From the NCBI RefSeq assembly GCF_026130545.1, contig NZ_JAMOIM010000031.1, positions 1 through 54,064 on the forward strand: DNA of 54,064 nucleotides, written 5' to 3'. Source of the DNA: Lichenifustis flavocetrariae. GTDB lineage: Bacteria; Pseudomonadota; Alphaproteobacteria; Rhizobiales; Beijerinckiaceae. Under the pieces are notes generated by a model. It was not told the DNA's origin and did not search any database. It worked only from the letters and a program-made list of their open reading frames with translations. The position numbers and the translations under genes were made by a program. Positions 1-10,859 of this stretch are shown here, one piece after another; the stretch's first letter is position 1, and each line of letters begins with the position of its first letter.

Positions 1-984
1 TGCATCGCGTTCGGCGGCCTGCGGGTCGACGATCTGGTGGAAACATCTCTGTTGGCTGTCGTGCAGCCTGCCGCGGTAGAAGCCGCACGGGCAGCCGAGA
101 CGCAAATCGCGACACGGCGCGATGAAGCGCGCGAGGCCATGACGCGCGATCTCGAGGCGGCCCGATACGACGCCGATCGGGCCTTCCGGCAATACGATGC
201 GGCCGATCCCGAGAACCGCTTCGTGGCAGGTGAACTGGAAGCCCGCTGGAACCGGGCCCTGACGCGTGTGGCTGAGTTCGAGGCGCGGATCACCAATCAT
301 GACGTCGCGGTGCCCCCACGATCCGAAAGGGCGCCGGTCTCCCTGACGACGCTCGCCGACGATCTCCAAGCCGTGTGGTCGGCGCCCACCACCGATGCGC
401 GGCTCAAGAAGCGGATCGTGCGCACCCTGATCCATGAAGCCCTTGCCGATCTCGATGACGCTACGTCCGAGATCGTCCTGACGCTCCACTGGGTCGGCGG
501 AGCCCACACCGAGCATCGCTTGCCGCGTCGCCGTCGGGGGCAACGCAACGCCACGTCCGCGGACGTCGTTGAAGCGATCCGCAGTTTATCGCTGATCGCC
601 CGGGACGACGTCATTGCCGGCGTTCTCAATCGGAACGGCTTGAAGACAGGCCAGGGCAATCGATGGACGCGAGAGCGCGTCACGGGCGTTCGCTCAAACT
701 ACGGCATTCCGGTCTACCGGGAGGCGGCGGATGGAAGCGAGCCTTGGCTCAACCTCAGTCAGGCCGCGACCATCGCCGGTGTCGCGCCGCGCACCCTGCG
801 GCTCGCGGCAGAGCGGGGCGAGATCGACGCCACCCATCCCCTTGCCGAGGGACCATGGATCTTCAGCCGTGCCGATCTCGACGGTTCCGCCGTTCGACGT
901 CTCGCGCAACGGGCGAAGCTCCACCAAAAACACCCCGCGGTACCGCACCCCGCGCAGCAAACACTATTCACCTCAACAACATAG
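1..984 (+). CDS. Large serine recombinase, C-terminal part (cut by window edge)
   Basis: The reading frame is open from base 1 and reads CIAFGGLRVDDLVETSLLAV before any start codon, so the gene begins outside the window; the GTG at 37 is internal. The visible part has the Ala/Arg/Glu-rich coiled-coil segment (about residues 15-95 after the GTG) that follows the zinc-ribbon in large serine recombinases. A region with the pattern RDDVIAGVLNRNGLKTGQG...W is typical of the recombinase domain. A C-terminal helix-turn-helix follows (LNLSQAATIAGVAPRTLR). These enzymes cut and rejoin DNA at attachment sites of phages, ICEs and transposons. The catalytic N-terminal domain is not visible, so activity cannot be judged. 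The tail runs straight into IS3 debris, and the last few residues may be replaced by IS-adjacent sequence. Confidence 0.8.
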   Translation, partial: CIAFGGLRVDDLVETSLLAVVQPAAVEAARAAETQIATRRDEAREAMTRDLEAARYDADRAFRQYDAADPENRFVAGELEARWNRALTRVAEFEARITNHDVAVPPRSERAPVSLTTLADDLQAVWSAPTTDARLKKRIVRTLIHEALADLDDATSEIVLTLHWVGGAHTEHRLPRRRRGQRNATSADVVEAIRSLSLIARDDVIAGVLNRNGLKTGQGNRWTRERVTGVRSNYGIPVYREAADGSEPWLNLSQAATIAGVAPRTLRLAAERGEIDATHPLAEGPWIFSRADLDGSAVRRLAQRAKLHQKHPAVPHPAQQTLFTSTT

Positions 985-1751
985 CGAGATGTGCGTCGTG
1001 ACGGCAGATTGTAGAAGGTCAGATAACGACCGATTGAGGCACGGGCCTCGCCGACGCTGGTGTAGGCCCTGAGGTAGACCTCTTCATATTTGACCGACCG
1101 CCACAGCCGCTCGATGAAGACGTTGTCGCGCCAGGCGCCTTTGCCATCCATGCTGATGGCGATCCCGGCCTTGTGGAGCACGCCCGTGAAGTCGTGGCCG
1201 GTAAATTGTGAGCCCTGGTCCGTGTTGAAGATGTCGGGCTTTCCATAACGTGCGAGCGCTTCTTCCAGAGCCTCGACGCTAAAGGCCGCCTCAAGGGTGA
1301 TGGACACCCGCCAGGACAGGACGCGGCGGCTGAACCAGTCGACCACGGCCGCCAGGTACACGAAGCCGCGCGCCATCGGCACATAGGTGATGTCCATGCA
1401 CCAGACCTGGTTGGGGCGCGTGATCGTCATGCCGCGCAGCAGGTAGGGGTAGATCTTGTGCCCGGGCGCCGGTTTCGAGGTGGCCGGCTTGCGGTAGAGC
1501 TCTTCGATGCGCATCCGCTTCATCAGCGTCGCGACATGTCGGCGGCCGATCGTGACACCGTCCTGGCGCAGGAGATCACGCAGCATCCGGCTTCCTGCGA
1601 AGGGAAAGTCGAGATGCAGTTCGTCCATCCGCCGCATCACGGCGAGGTCGGCTGGCGACACCGGCCGGGGCAGATAATACACACTGCCGCGGCTGATCCC
1701 GAGAGCCTTCGCCTGCTTGACGACCGACAGGCCGTGATCGCGGTTGATCAT
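985..1751 (-). pseudogene. IS3-family transposase OrfB, C-terminally truncated
   Basis: This is an rve/DDE integrase of the IS3 type. An N-terminal HTH_21 region (VKQAKALGISRGSVYYLPRP, RMDELHLDFPFAGSRMLRDL) precedes the catalytic core. The core's first Asp lies in WCMDITYVP, the second in FNTDQGSQFT, and the Glu should lie in the FIERLWRSVKYEEVYL segment. The sequence follows the family up to RYLTFYN, then changes into residues encoded by the flanking recombinase region, so the usual RRPHSSL tail is absent. The open frame continues to 759 but that run-on is not transposase. Catalytic residues are present, yet the lost end makes it a remnant. Confidence 0.85.
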
Positions 1752-2059
1752 CGCTTTGCGCTCAGAAGACCGGCCTTCGTGAGCGCGCCGGACAAAAAAT
1801 CGTTGGTGAGTTTCAGTTCGCCGATCTTGGCATGCAGCGTCTTCACGTCGATCGGCGGCGAAGCCCGTTCCGCCTTGCTCTCCGCACCGAAAACGCCGGC
1901 GGCGCCATCCAGAAGCTGCGCCTTCCAGGCCGTGATCTGGTTCGGGTGGACGTCGAACTGCTGCGCCAGTTCGGTCAGCGTCTTCTCGCCTCTCACGGCC
2001 GCTAAGGCCACCTTCGCCTTGAAAGCCGGTGCATGGTTCCGGCGTTGTCGCTTGCTCAT
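1748..2059 (-). CDS. IS3-family transposase OrfA (DNA-binding subunit)
   Basis: This small basic protein has the HTH_Tnp_1 signature: KRQRRNHAPAFKAKVALAAV, then LTELAQQFDVHPNQITAWK, followed by a leucine-zipper-like C-terminus (IGELKLTNDFLSGAL). I chose the ATG at 2059 because GGAGAG lies just upstream; an in-frame ATG at 2110 would add 17 residues with no family resemblance. It overlaps orfB by four bases, as expected for -1 frameshift fusion. Its role is to recognise the IS ends. The gene itself looks intact although the element is truncated. Confidence 0.85.
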   Translation of the reverse strand: MSKRQRRNHAPAFKAKVALAAVRGEKTLTELAQQFDVHPNQITAWKAQLLDGAAGVFGAESKAERASPPIDVKTLHAKIGELKLTNDFLSGALTKAGLLSAKR

Positions 2060-2200
2060 CGTCTCTCCTGCGCCCCGACCATCCTGGCCGCCGTCAGGCA
2101 GAAACTCCACTCATCAAAGCTGTGCAGATTCTCCAAGCCACCTCTCCTCAAGCACCCACCAAAAAGCATCTGCCGGGTAGTAGGAACACGATGACGCACC

Positions 2201-2228
2201 TTATCGCCAGGACAGAGTCTGTTATGAT
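2201..2228 (+). promoter_or_regulatory. Possible sigma70-type promoter for the hydrolase-CpXC cassette
   Basis: A TATGAT hexamer (2223-2228) sits 17 bases downstream of TTATCG (2201-2206), which is a weak -35 match. The hydrolase start codon is 40 bases further on, with AAGGA at 2255-2259. The position is plausible, but the -35 is poor and no experiment supports it. Confidence 0.3.
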
Positions 2229-2267
2229 CGAGGGTATCGAGAGGACGCAGTCATAAGGAATGCGACG

Positions 2268-3602
2268 ATGAAGGGCGTGTGGGTCAGGCCCGCAAGCGGA
2301 CGCCGGGCCGTCGTGTTTATTCATGGCGTCCTTTCCGACGGGGAAGGCTGCTGGCACCACGATAACGGAACGTACTGGCCGACCCTGTTGTCTCACGAAA
2401 AGGAGTTAGAGTCTGTCGGAATTTACGTCTTTACGTACAAGACAGGTATTTTCTCCGGCACATTCCGATTAGGAAACGTCGTCAGCTCCCTCAAGGAGCA
2501 TATGCGGTTGGACGGAGTGCTGTCCGAAGATAACGACATAGTCTTCGTTTGTCACAGTATGGGCGGCATTGTCGCCCGCAAATTTCTTGTGCAGCAGACC
2601 GTGGATCTCATTCAGCGCAAGATCGCCATAGGGCTCTTCCTTATCGCGTCGCCCTCGCGTGGCTCCAAGTACGCCGACTGGTTAGCTCCCATCGCGCGGT
2701 TCTTCAAGCATAGTCACGCAGATGCGCTGCGGTTCTCGGAAACCAATTCTTGGCTTGCTGACCTCGACGAGGAGTTCCAAAGCCTGACGCATGAGGGTAA
2801 ACTTCCTCTAAGCGGCAAGGAACTCATTGAGGACAAATTCATCGCCCTGAGCGCGGTACTGCACAGGCAGGTCGTCGAGCCCATCTCGGGAGCGCGGTAT
2901 TTTCCTGATCCATACAAGGTGCCCAACTCCGATCATTTCACTATCTGTAAGGTCGGGAGTGCGGACGACATACAGCACCGCCTCCTGCGGCAATTCATAT
3001 TCGACTTCTTCAAAGCCCAAGAAGCTAGCCGCGGTGTGGCGAACGAGGTCGCGGGAGCGGCAACTCGTCTCGAACCTGAGGGAGCCCCAACAAGTAGTCG
3101 AATCGCAAGAAGTTCATCGACATGCCTTGCCGCGACAGGTTGCCTTGTTGATCTTCAGTCAGCCCACGGGCCACAGCAGTACACACGGCTGAGCGAGATC
3201 CGCTTCACAATTACCAATTCGACCGCCGGGCATATTAAAGTGACGTCGATCGAACTGAAAGTACTACGGGCAACCCCATTCACGCGTACGGCTTCCATAG
3301 CGACGGCGGCTCCCGTCGACGAATACTCCATGTTTACTGACATCGATTCCAAGACTACCGCAGCCGAACTTCTCTCGCGCACGCACGTGCTGGCTTCGTC
3401 GGAAACCGACGGTTTTTTCCTCAAGGTGAACGCCGCAGAGGGCTTCTGCTATGAAGCAAGCATCACGGTGACGTGGAATCCTATACCCAATGGTGAAAGC
3501 GAGACAGCTTCGTCGCCGATATTCACGCTCGCCCACCCTGTATATTCCGTGTCCGGGCTGCTCCGTCTCGCCGATAGCCAGCCACCAACGGGCCGAGGCT
3601 AG
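2268..3602 (+). CDS. SERAC1/PGAP1-like alpha/beta hydrolase with C-terminal beta-rich domain
   Basis: This 444-residue protein starts at an ATG with AAGGA eight bases upstream. Residues 13-230 form an alpha/beta-hydrolase: the strand and oxyanion segment AVVFIHG (14-20), nucleophile elbow CHSMGG with Ser97, and a DHFTIC segment whose His223 is the likely catalytic base. The DHxxICK pattern is known from SERAC1/PGAP1-type lipases and from esterase domains attached to immune NTPases. Residues 300-440 look like a beta-sandwich (FTITNSTAGHIKVTSIEL, then SITVTW). There is no signal peptide or membrane helix, so it is probably cytoplasmic. The likely activity is hydrolysis of an ester or acyl bond; the substrate is unknown. 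It lies 11 bases upstream of the CpXC gene and is certainly in one operon with it. Base composition is more A/T-rich than the neighbours, which suggests transfer. Confidence 0.75.
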   Translation: MKGVWVRPASGRRAVVFIHGVLSDGEGCWHHDNGTYWPTLLSHEKELESVGIYVFTYKTGIFSGTFRLGNVVSSLKEHMRLDGVLSEDNDIVFVCHSMGGIVARKFLVQQTVDLIQRKIAIGLFLIASPSRGSKYADWLAPIARFFKHSHADALRFSETNSWLADLDEEFQSLTHEGKLPLSGKELIEDKFIALSAVLHRQVVEPISGARYFPDPYKVPNSDHFTICKVGSADDIQHRLLRQFIFDFFKAQEASRGVANEVAGAATRLEPEGAPTSSRIARSSSTCLAATGCLVDLQSAHGPQQYTRLSEIRFTITNSTAGHIKVTSIELKVLRATPFTRTASIATAAPVDEYSMFTDIDSKTTAAELLSRTHVLASSETDGFFLKVNAAEGFCYEASITVTWNPIPNGESETASSPIFTLAHPVYSVSGLLRLADSQPPTGRG

Positions 3603-3613
3603 GGAGGTAGAAA

Positions 3614-5830
3614 ATGGCCTGGGACGGACTGTTAGTCGAGGCGAAGCCCATCCCATGCCGTTGTGGGCACAACAATAAATTTCGAATCATATACTACATC
3701 AACGCTGATGTTTTTCCAGGCTATCGTGAGGAACTCATCGCGGGCGAGCAAGGGACCTTTGAGTGTGGTGGCTGCGGAGCCAAGCTTACTATACGCGCTC
3801 CGATTATCGCTGATTTTCCCAGCCGCGACCTCGTTGTGTTCGCGACACCTCGTGGTGATGATGAGGGCGTCGACAGCGGCTTTAAGGGCTTCTTTGAGAA
3901 GCTACGCGATCAATTGCCAAGCGGCGTCGCGGAGAGCATCGATCGAAGGCCCTATACATTTGTGGAGGGAAGGCACGGCCTCAACGCTCTTATTCGCCAG
4001 TTTTATGGCGATGCTGTTGCGCTGGATGCAGAGACCAACGCATCGGAATCGCTTGAAGCGATACAAACGCTTAACGGCTATATTTACGGAGACGTTTTCT
4101 TCTACTTCCCGGGCCAACTTGCCGTCCAAGAACTCGTTGGCCTAACAGTTGGTGCCGCTCTTGATCTGGAGGCAGCGGACCAGAGTCATAACGCGGTGCA
4201 ACTCCTGCGGAAGGTCGTAGACCGGATCGGACATTCTCATCCCTGGCTTGCTCAAGAATTGGGCCGGTTACTCCTCATTACGTCGGAGGCCGACGCAAAA
4301 GCGTGGCTCGCGAGAGCTATGGCCGCGCAACATTGTTGGATCGCGGTGACGAAATCCTTCCTCGATGCGACTCCGCGCCGCCGGGAGGACGGTGACACGC
4401 AACGCGCCGACTTGCCGCATATGCTGCCCGCCTCCCAACTGGGATGCGTGACCCGCGCCCGGCACACTGTTGTCGGCCTCTTCCCTGCATCTAAAGACGC
4501 CGGGCTCTGGCAATTCCCCCGCATGGCTAGCGCCGCCATTCCACCTCGGTACACTGTAGAGAACATAATCAAGGGTCTGGCAGTCGCGTTAGGCACGGTT
4601 GACCGATTTTCGGACGAAGGCCTGTTCCGAGCAGGATTGCGCGAGTCCACGCACGTGAGCTGGCACGAGTCACAGAATAGATCGCGGAGGCTTCTTGCTG
4701 ACAGAGACAGCGGCAAATTGTTCTGGAGCCTTTACGTCAGGGCTCGTTGGAACATAGATGTCTCTGGTATTGCCGAGTTGGTCGAGCTGCCGGAAATGGT
4801 CGATGAGTTGAGCGAACTGATCGGGTTCTGCCGAGCAGCGCTTGACAAGATCGAGGGAAGTCTCAAAGAAATCTCCACTGACCCTCAGGAAGGGCCTTTC
4901 AGTTTCTTCAAGAATGGCTACGTCGCGTCCGATATTCGCTATTTCCTCGACGGCAGTTCCCGATACATTCGAGAGCAGATATTCGCTGCGCTCCGCACTA
5001 GAGACCAGGCTTTAGCTAAGCGTGTCGGCGCTGCCCTTTATCAGAGCGCGGCGGTCGTTGGTGCGGCCGCGCGCGACGCGTTTGATCAAGCCGTTGGGCT
5101 AGCGGAGGTGATAGGTCAATTTCGCACGTTCATTCCACCGCTTACCCAGCTCCGCATCGCGGAGATCGCTGCCCCGCAATACGTCGGGAAACGATCTGGA
5201 GAGAGCGAGCAGCTCGAAACGTTCCACCAGTTCGCGGTAGACGCATTCGACAAAAATATCACGGAGGCTGATCTCGAATATCTTCAACAGACCGCCTCCG
5301 ATTTTGCTGCAAATGGTGGGGTCGATCTTGCCAGTGCTATCGATTTCTTCGTCGATCGTCTGGAAGAGGAAATTGCTGCTGGCCGCGGAGGAGAGCACTG
5401 TCATTTTCGTTTGGAAGCAAGCAAATGCGCGCAGTGCCAGAACGAAAGCACGGTGCTGGTATGGGAGATCATCAACGTCCTCAACCGGCCCGACCTCCAT
5501 TTGCTAGCCAAATCAGGGAGTTGCCTTTATTCATCCTGCCTCCTTTGCGGCGCCATGCATGAACGAACTACTCCGCTCCTTTATTGCAATCCGACTTCAA
5601 ACATTTATCTGTTATTCTTTCCTGAATTGAACGAGGAAGGAGAGTCGCAATTACAGGAATCTGCTAATAAATACCTCGACACTCTTCCAATCGAATACCG
5701 CGGTAAGCGGCCAATAACTGCACATGCATCGAAATTCATAACCGGCTGGAGCAATGACGCTGAGTACGTGATTGTAAGCCGTGTGAGAACGTTTGATGAA
5801 TTCACCACAATCATTGCAGACGACGTTTAG
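3614..5830 (+). CDS. Protein with tandem terminal CpXC-like zinc domains, function unknown
   Basis: This 738-residue protein has a strong ribosome site (GGGAGGT) before the ATG. The N-terminus (residues 12-75) follows the CpXC family: a degenerate first knuckle C15-x-C17, the segment YINADVFPGYREELIAG, a second knuckle C51-x2-C54, then IRAPIIADF. The C-terminus (about 604-671) repeats the plan: C605-x2-C608, VWEIINVLNRPDLHLLAKSG, C642-x2-C645, then TPLLYCNPTSNIYLLFFPE. The 500 residues between are mostly helical with no motif I recognise. No transmembrane segment is seen. CpXC domains are poorly characterised and probably bind zinc. Two copies bracketing a long helical body, paired with a lipase-like enzyme, is unusual. 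It may be a sensor or scaffold for the upstream hydrolase; that is inference. Confidence 0.6.
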   Translation: MAWDGLLVEAKPIPCRCGHNNKFRIIYYINADVFPGYREELIAGEQGTFECGGCGAKLTIRAPIIADFPSRDLVVFATPRGDDEGVDSGFKGFFEKLRDQLPSGVAESIDRRPYTFVEGRHGLNALIRQFYGDAVALDAETNASESLEAIQTLNGYIYGDVFFYFPGQLAVQELVGLTVGAALDLEAADQSHNAVQLLRKVVDRIGHSHPWLAQELGRLLLITSEADAKAWLARAMAAQHCWIAVTKSFLDATPRRREDGDTQRADLPHMLPASQLGCVTRARHTVVGLFPASKDAGLWQFPRMASAAIPPRYTVENIIKGLAVALGTVDRFSDEGLFRAGLRESTHVSWHESQNRSRRLLADRDSGKLFWSLYVRARWNIDVSGIAELVELPEMVDELSELIGFCRAALDKIEGSLKEISTDPQEGPFSFFKNGYVASDIRYFLDGSSRYIREQIFAALRTRDQALAKRVGAALYQSAAVVGAAARDAFDQAVGLAEVIGQFRTFIPPLTQLRIAEIAAPQYVGKRSGESEQLETFHQFAVDAFDKNITEADLEYLQQTASDFAANGGVDLASAIDFFVDRLEEEIAAGRGGEHCHFRLEASKCAQCQNESTVLVWEIINVLNRPDLHLLAKSGSCLYSSCLLCGAMHERTTPLLYCNPTSNIYLLFFPELNEEGESQLQESANKYLDTLPIEYRGKRPITAHASKFITGWSNDAEYVIVSRVRTFDEFTTIIADDV

Positions 5831-6268
5831 TCTCAGCGACTCGTCAGCCTTATGACTGGATGTCTGTCTTTGGAACATATAGTGTGAGCATGGCAATTCA
5901 AGCTAATGGCGTGTTCGGAGCGGTGACTGGTTGCCAGCGCGCCACGGGCCCGCGAGGCCGCCGCATCGGATGTCGCGGCACCCGCGGCATCTCGACCTCG
6001 CCATCGTCGACACACGCCGTTGTGCCACTAAGATAAGAACGATGAAGCGGTCCCAGGCTGCCTAAGCCGCTTGCCGAACGAGCGGGCGCCCCAAATGGCT
6101 CGACGAGGAATGGCTTCTTATCTCGACTCGAAGTCCGAAGCTGCCATTCTCCTTACGGCCGCCTCCGGCCAAAATGCGCCAACAGCAGTCGTTGGGTTCG
6201 TGCCAGAATCCAGACATTCCGCAATCTGCCAGCTTCAGGATTTGAGCGGCCGGACTGCGTAGGGCCGC
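5831..6268. other. Intergenic, no gene recognised
   Basis: Short open frames on both strands show no family resemblance and lack ribosome sites. The region separates the A/T-rich cassette from the IS-rich segment and may be a decayed flank. Confidence 0.5.
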
Positions 6269-6434
6269 TCAGTCCGAGGTGTCGAGCACAATCTTGCCCC
6301 GCGGGCGGCTGCGGTTGCGTTCCAGTATCTCGTACGCGACGCACGCGTCCGCCAGGGGCAGCACGGTACCAACGTTGTGGGTGAGCAGACCCTGATCGAA
6401 GAGGGCAGCGATCCGCATGAGATCGGCGCTGTTC
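6269..6434 (-). pseudogene. C-terminal tail of a zinc-type alcohol dehydrogenase/quinone oxidoreductase
   Basis: The minus strand reads ADLMRIAALFDQGLLTHN, then TVLPLADACVAYEILERN and RPRGKIVLDTSD. This is the standard ending of medium-chain NADPH:quinone reductases (the 'A..A.e.l..g...GKivL' pattern). Only about 50 residues survive. The upstream part is cut off exactly at the end of an IS3-family element (6435). It is a remnant with no function. Confidence 0.65.
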
Positions 6435-6540
6435 TGATCTTCCCCCGAAATAGTGGACGGGGTTAGGCCGCTCTGCGTTCGGCCTCGGCTGGGCTGATGT
6501 ATCCCAACGACGAGTGCAGGCGGCGGGAATTGTAGAAGGC
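6435..6540 (-). mobile_element. IS3-family remnant: orfB tail plus terminal inverted repeat
   Basis: On the minus strand the sequence encodes AFYNSRRLHSSLGYISPAEA then ERRAA and stop, the conserved end of an IS3 OrfB. After the stop comes an IS end, reading inward on the plus strand from 6435 as TGATCTTCCCCCGAAATAGT. The rest of the element is missing because the IS21 element begins directly at 6541. The tail sequence belongs to a different IS3 subgroup from the truncated element at 985-2140. Confidence 0.75.
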
Positions 6541-6546
6541 TGGCGC

Positions 6547-6588
6547 GCGACAAACAGGATGAGAACGCAGCGACAATCAGGATGAGAA
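6547..6588 (+). repeat. IS21 left-end tandem repeats
   Basis: Two copies of a 19-base unit (GCGACAAACAGGATGAGAA and GCGACAATCAGGATGAGAA) start at 6547 and 6570 and differ at one base. IS21-family elements carry multiple such repeats at each end where IstA binds. Confidence 0.7.
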
Positions 6589-6589
6589 G

Positions 6590-6644
6590 CGCCGGTGGCT
6601 GCGGCAGCGGAGGGCGAAGCCCGAAGCTGCCGCAGCCACCGGCG
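6590..6644. repeat. 19-bp perfect inverted repeat upstream of istA
   Basis: The arms 6590-6608 and 6626-6644 are perfectly complementary (core GCCGGTGGCTGCGGCAG and its reverse complement) around a 17-base spacer. The spacer contains a smaller hairpin, GGGC-GAA-GCCC. There is no U-run after it, so it is not a canonical terminator. In transcripts that read into the element it would form a very stable stem ahead of istA and could limit transposase translation; this role is inferred. Confidence 0.75.
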
Positions 6645-6668
6645 AGGCGCCTTTCCGGGCGCTGATGA

Positions 6669-9070
<2,402 letters not shown>

Positions 9071-9136
9071 CCTTGCCAGCCACAATCAAACACGACAAAC
9101 CTGGCGAGCCGGCGCCAGAGACTGCGGGATCGGGGT

Positions 9137-9364
9137 ATGCTCACCACCGAGGAAGTCGCCGAGCGATTCGACATCGCCCAGACCACCGTTCACCAGTGGG
9201 GGCGACAAGGCCTCATCACCAAGATTTACAGCGACAATCGCAATCGAGGCCTTTGGGACATTCCCCCAGACCTGGCGATTGTGAAGGGCCGTCCGGGCAG
9301 AAACTCCCTTCCGGCGCGTCACCCGGCAGCCACCGCGTCAATCACAGGACAAGACTCAGTATGA
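9137..9364 (+). CDS. Small HTH protein, probably the C-terminal piece of a recombinase
   Basis: A 75-residue open frame begins LTTEEVAERFDIAQTTVHQW, a MerR/excisionase-type helix-turn-helix, then GLITKIYSDNRNRGLWDIPP. The same layout occurs at the C-terminus of some serine recombinases, where the segment reads roughly LxxAHxYNDKxxxLYEPP. It is squeezed between the IS21 right end and a truncated second IS21 element. It is most simply read as a leftover recombinase tail. A free-standing DNA-binding protein is possible but I see no ribosome site. Confidence 0.45.
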   Translation: MLTTEEVAERFDIAQTTVHQWGRQGLITKIYSDNRNRGLWDIPPDLAIVKGRPGRNSLPARHPAATASITGQDSV

Positions 9365-10138
9365 AGCATTCGCCTTGTCGCGGGGCTTGTAGGGCCGGGC
9401 CGGACACACCGTCGTCCCGTAACGGCGGGCCATCTCCTGGTAGGAGCGGTTGATCCCCGGATCGTAGCGGTCCGGATTGGTGACGGCCGCCTTCAGGTTG
9501 TCGCAGACGATCATCGCCGTCACCCCGCCCAGGCAGGCGAACAGGCCGACATGGCAGCCGATCCAATCGGCCAGCCCTTCGCTGGCCCGGGCTTCGGCAT
9601 AGATGTAGCTGGAGGCGCCGAGCGCGGCGACGAACAGCTTCATCGGCTGTACCACACCGGTCACCGGATCGATCACGTCGATCGTGTCGCCGGCAAAGTC
9701 GACGAACACCTTCTCGCCGGCGGCATGGCTCTGGCGCATCGTCGGCGACGCCCGACCCTTCCAGGCCTCGAAGTGCACGCAGAACCAAGTGTAGCCATAG
9801 CCATCGGGGTGGTCAGCCCGGTACTCCTGCCACAGCAGAAGCCGGGTGACTCCTGGACGACGCAGCTCCTGGTCGACTTTGGCCCAGTCCGGTTCGTGCC
9901 GACCCACCGCCATGACATCGCACGCCGTGGGAAATAGCAGCCGTTCCAGCCCCGTATCGGTGACCGACTCGTCCAGCGGCCAGCTCACACCGGCCAATCT
10001 CGCCCGACGCAGATACTCGCCCACGGCCCCCTTGCTCAGCCCCAGCGAGGTCGCGATCACGCGGCTGCTCAGGCCGTTCTCATGCTTCAGACGCAGCAGG
10101 TCGCGTATTCGGCGCATCGACAATCTCTCGGTCGGCAT
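9356..10138 (-). pseudogene. IS21-family transposase IstA, truncated
   Basis: The N-terminal HTH (MRRIRDLLRLKHENGLSSRV, GLSKGAVGEYLRRA) and the start of the DDE core are intact: GEKVFVDFAGDTIDVIDP with the first Asp, then AEARASEGLADWIGCHVGLF and MIVCDNLKAAVTN with the second Asp. The protein breaks off after RPYKPRDKA, just before the catalytic Glu region, and ends NASY-stop in unrelated DNA. I prefer the ATG at 10138 (MPTERLSMRR). It cannot be active. Confidence 0.85.
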
Positions 10139-10290
10139 CAGGTCCCTCGTCGTCAAAAACGAGGGCCTGAGTACCCGGTCAGACTGTCGGTCGAAGCTTC
10201 ATCACCCCGCTAAAACGGGTGCCCATGATGCCGTGAAATCACTGCCCACGATCCCCTGAAATCCGTGCCCACGATGGCGTGAAATACGCA
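9365..10290 (-). mobile_element. Second IS21-family element, only its left part retained
   Basis: The minus strand carries the first half of istA and, upstream of it, three tandem terminal repeats ending at about 10290 (TGCGTATTTCACGCCATCGT reading inward). The remainder of istA, istB and the right end are absent. Sequence and repeats differ from the complete IS21 element at 6541-9117, so this is an independent insertion later cut by rearrangement near 9360. Confidence 0.75.
10219..10287 (-). repeat. Three 23-bp tandem repeats of the truncated IS21 left end
   Basis: Units lie at 10219-10241, 10242-10264 and 10265-10287. On the plus strand each reads like GTGCCCACGATGGCGTGAAA followed by three bases. 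The conserved part is TGCCCA-GATG/C-C-TGAAAT. They match the multiple-repeat transposase-binding arrays of IS21-family termini. Confidence 0.8.
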
Positions 10291-10859
10291 GGCATCCCTG
10301 CGGCTCCGGGGAATCGGGTACTGGTATTGACACCTACGGTTGCACCTGGCGTGCTGGTGCTACTTGTTGCACAGCCTTCCATTGGTTGGATGGCAGGCGG
10401 GCAAATGCGAACAGCCGGGCGCCGGCTTTCGTTTGAGCAGTTATGAATTGCATCGAAACGGAAGGTTAGACTCACGCGAGCCGAGTTTCACCGGGGGCTC
10501 GCTGGCGACCTGCGGTTCAGGTCGACATGTCATACTGTTCGCCCAGCATCTCGCCAATATCGGCTGGAACATAGCCTCCTAGTCCGAGCTAGGGGGATGG
10601 CCGCCGCCTCCCAGAGCCGGTTCGTGTGAATGCGCGGCGGTCTTCCGGCGAAAGATTGCTCCGCTTGAAGCGCGATTGGGCCTGAGAGCACGGGTCATAG
10701 ATAGGCGTCCCAGAAAAAGCCTCAGGAAGTCGCCCCGTGAATGTCAGCTTTGTAACGGCTCCAGATCGAGAGCCGACATTCTGCTCACGGCCATGCTCTC
10801 CAACCAGTGGCTGCTCGCCTGTTTTCACAATGGCCGCTTTCGGCCGTGGGAGAACAACG
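10291..10859. other. Intergenic, no gene recognised
   Basis: About 570 bases separate the IS21 remnant from the tyrosine recombinase. Open frames exist on both strands but none resembles a known family or has a convincing start. The last 12 bases hold the ribosome site (GGGAG, 10848-10852) of the recombinase. Confidence 0.5.

Larger units (their letters stand above)
985..2140 (-). mobile_element. IS3-family insertion sequence, truncated at its 3' end
   Basis: The minus strand carries the two-frame orfA-orfB arrangement of IS3 elements, with a 4-base overlap (1748-1751) where programmed -1 frameshifting would make OrfAB. The orfB end and the right inverted repeat are missing: homology stops at the FYN motif near 1005, where the element abuts the recombinase gene. 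The outer end near 2139 is only estimated, because the partner inverted repeat needed to define it is lost. Transposition in cis is therefore not expected. Confidence 0.8.

Noticed and set aside
985-6540. The two IS3 pieces (985-2140 and 6435-6540) as complementary halves of one element split by the cassette
   Set aside because: Both break at the FYN motif, but the tail sequence and inverted repeat at 6435 look like another IS3 subgroup, and the second piece is bounded by IS21, not by the cassette.
10219-10287. CRISPR-like array
   Set aside because: Only three contiguous 23-base units without spacers, next to istA; these are IS21 terminal repeats.
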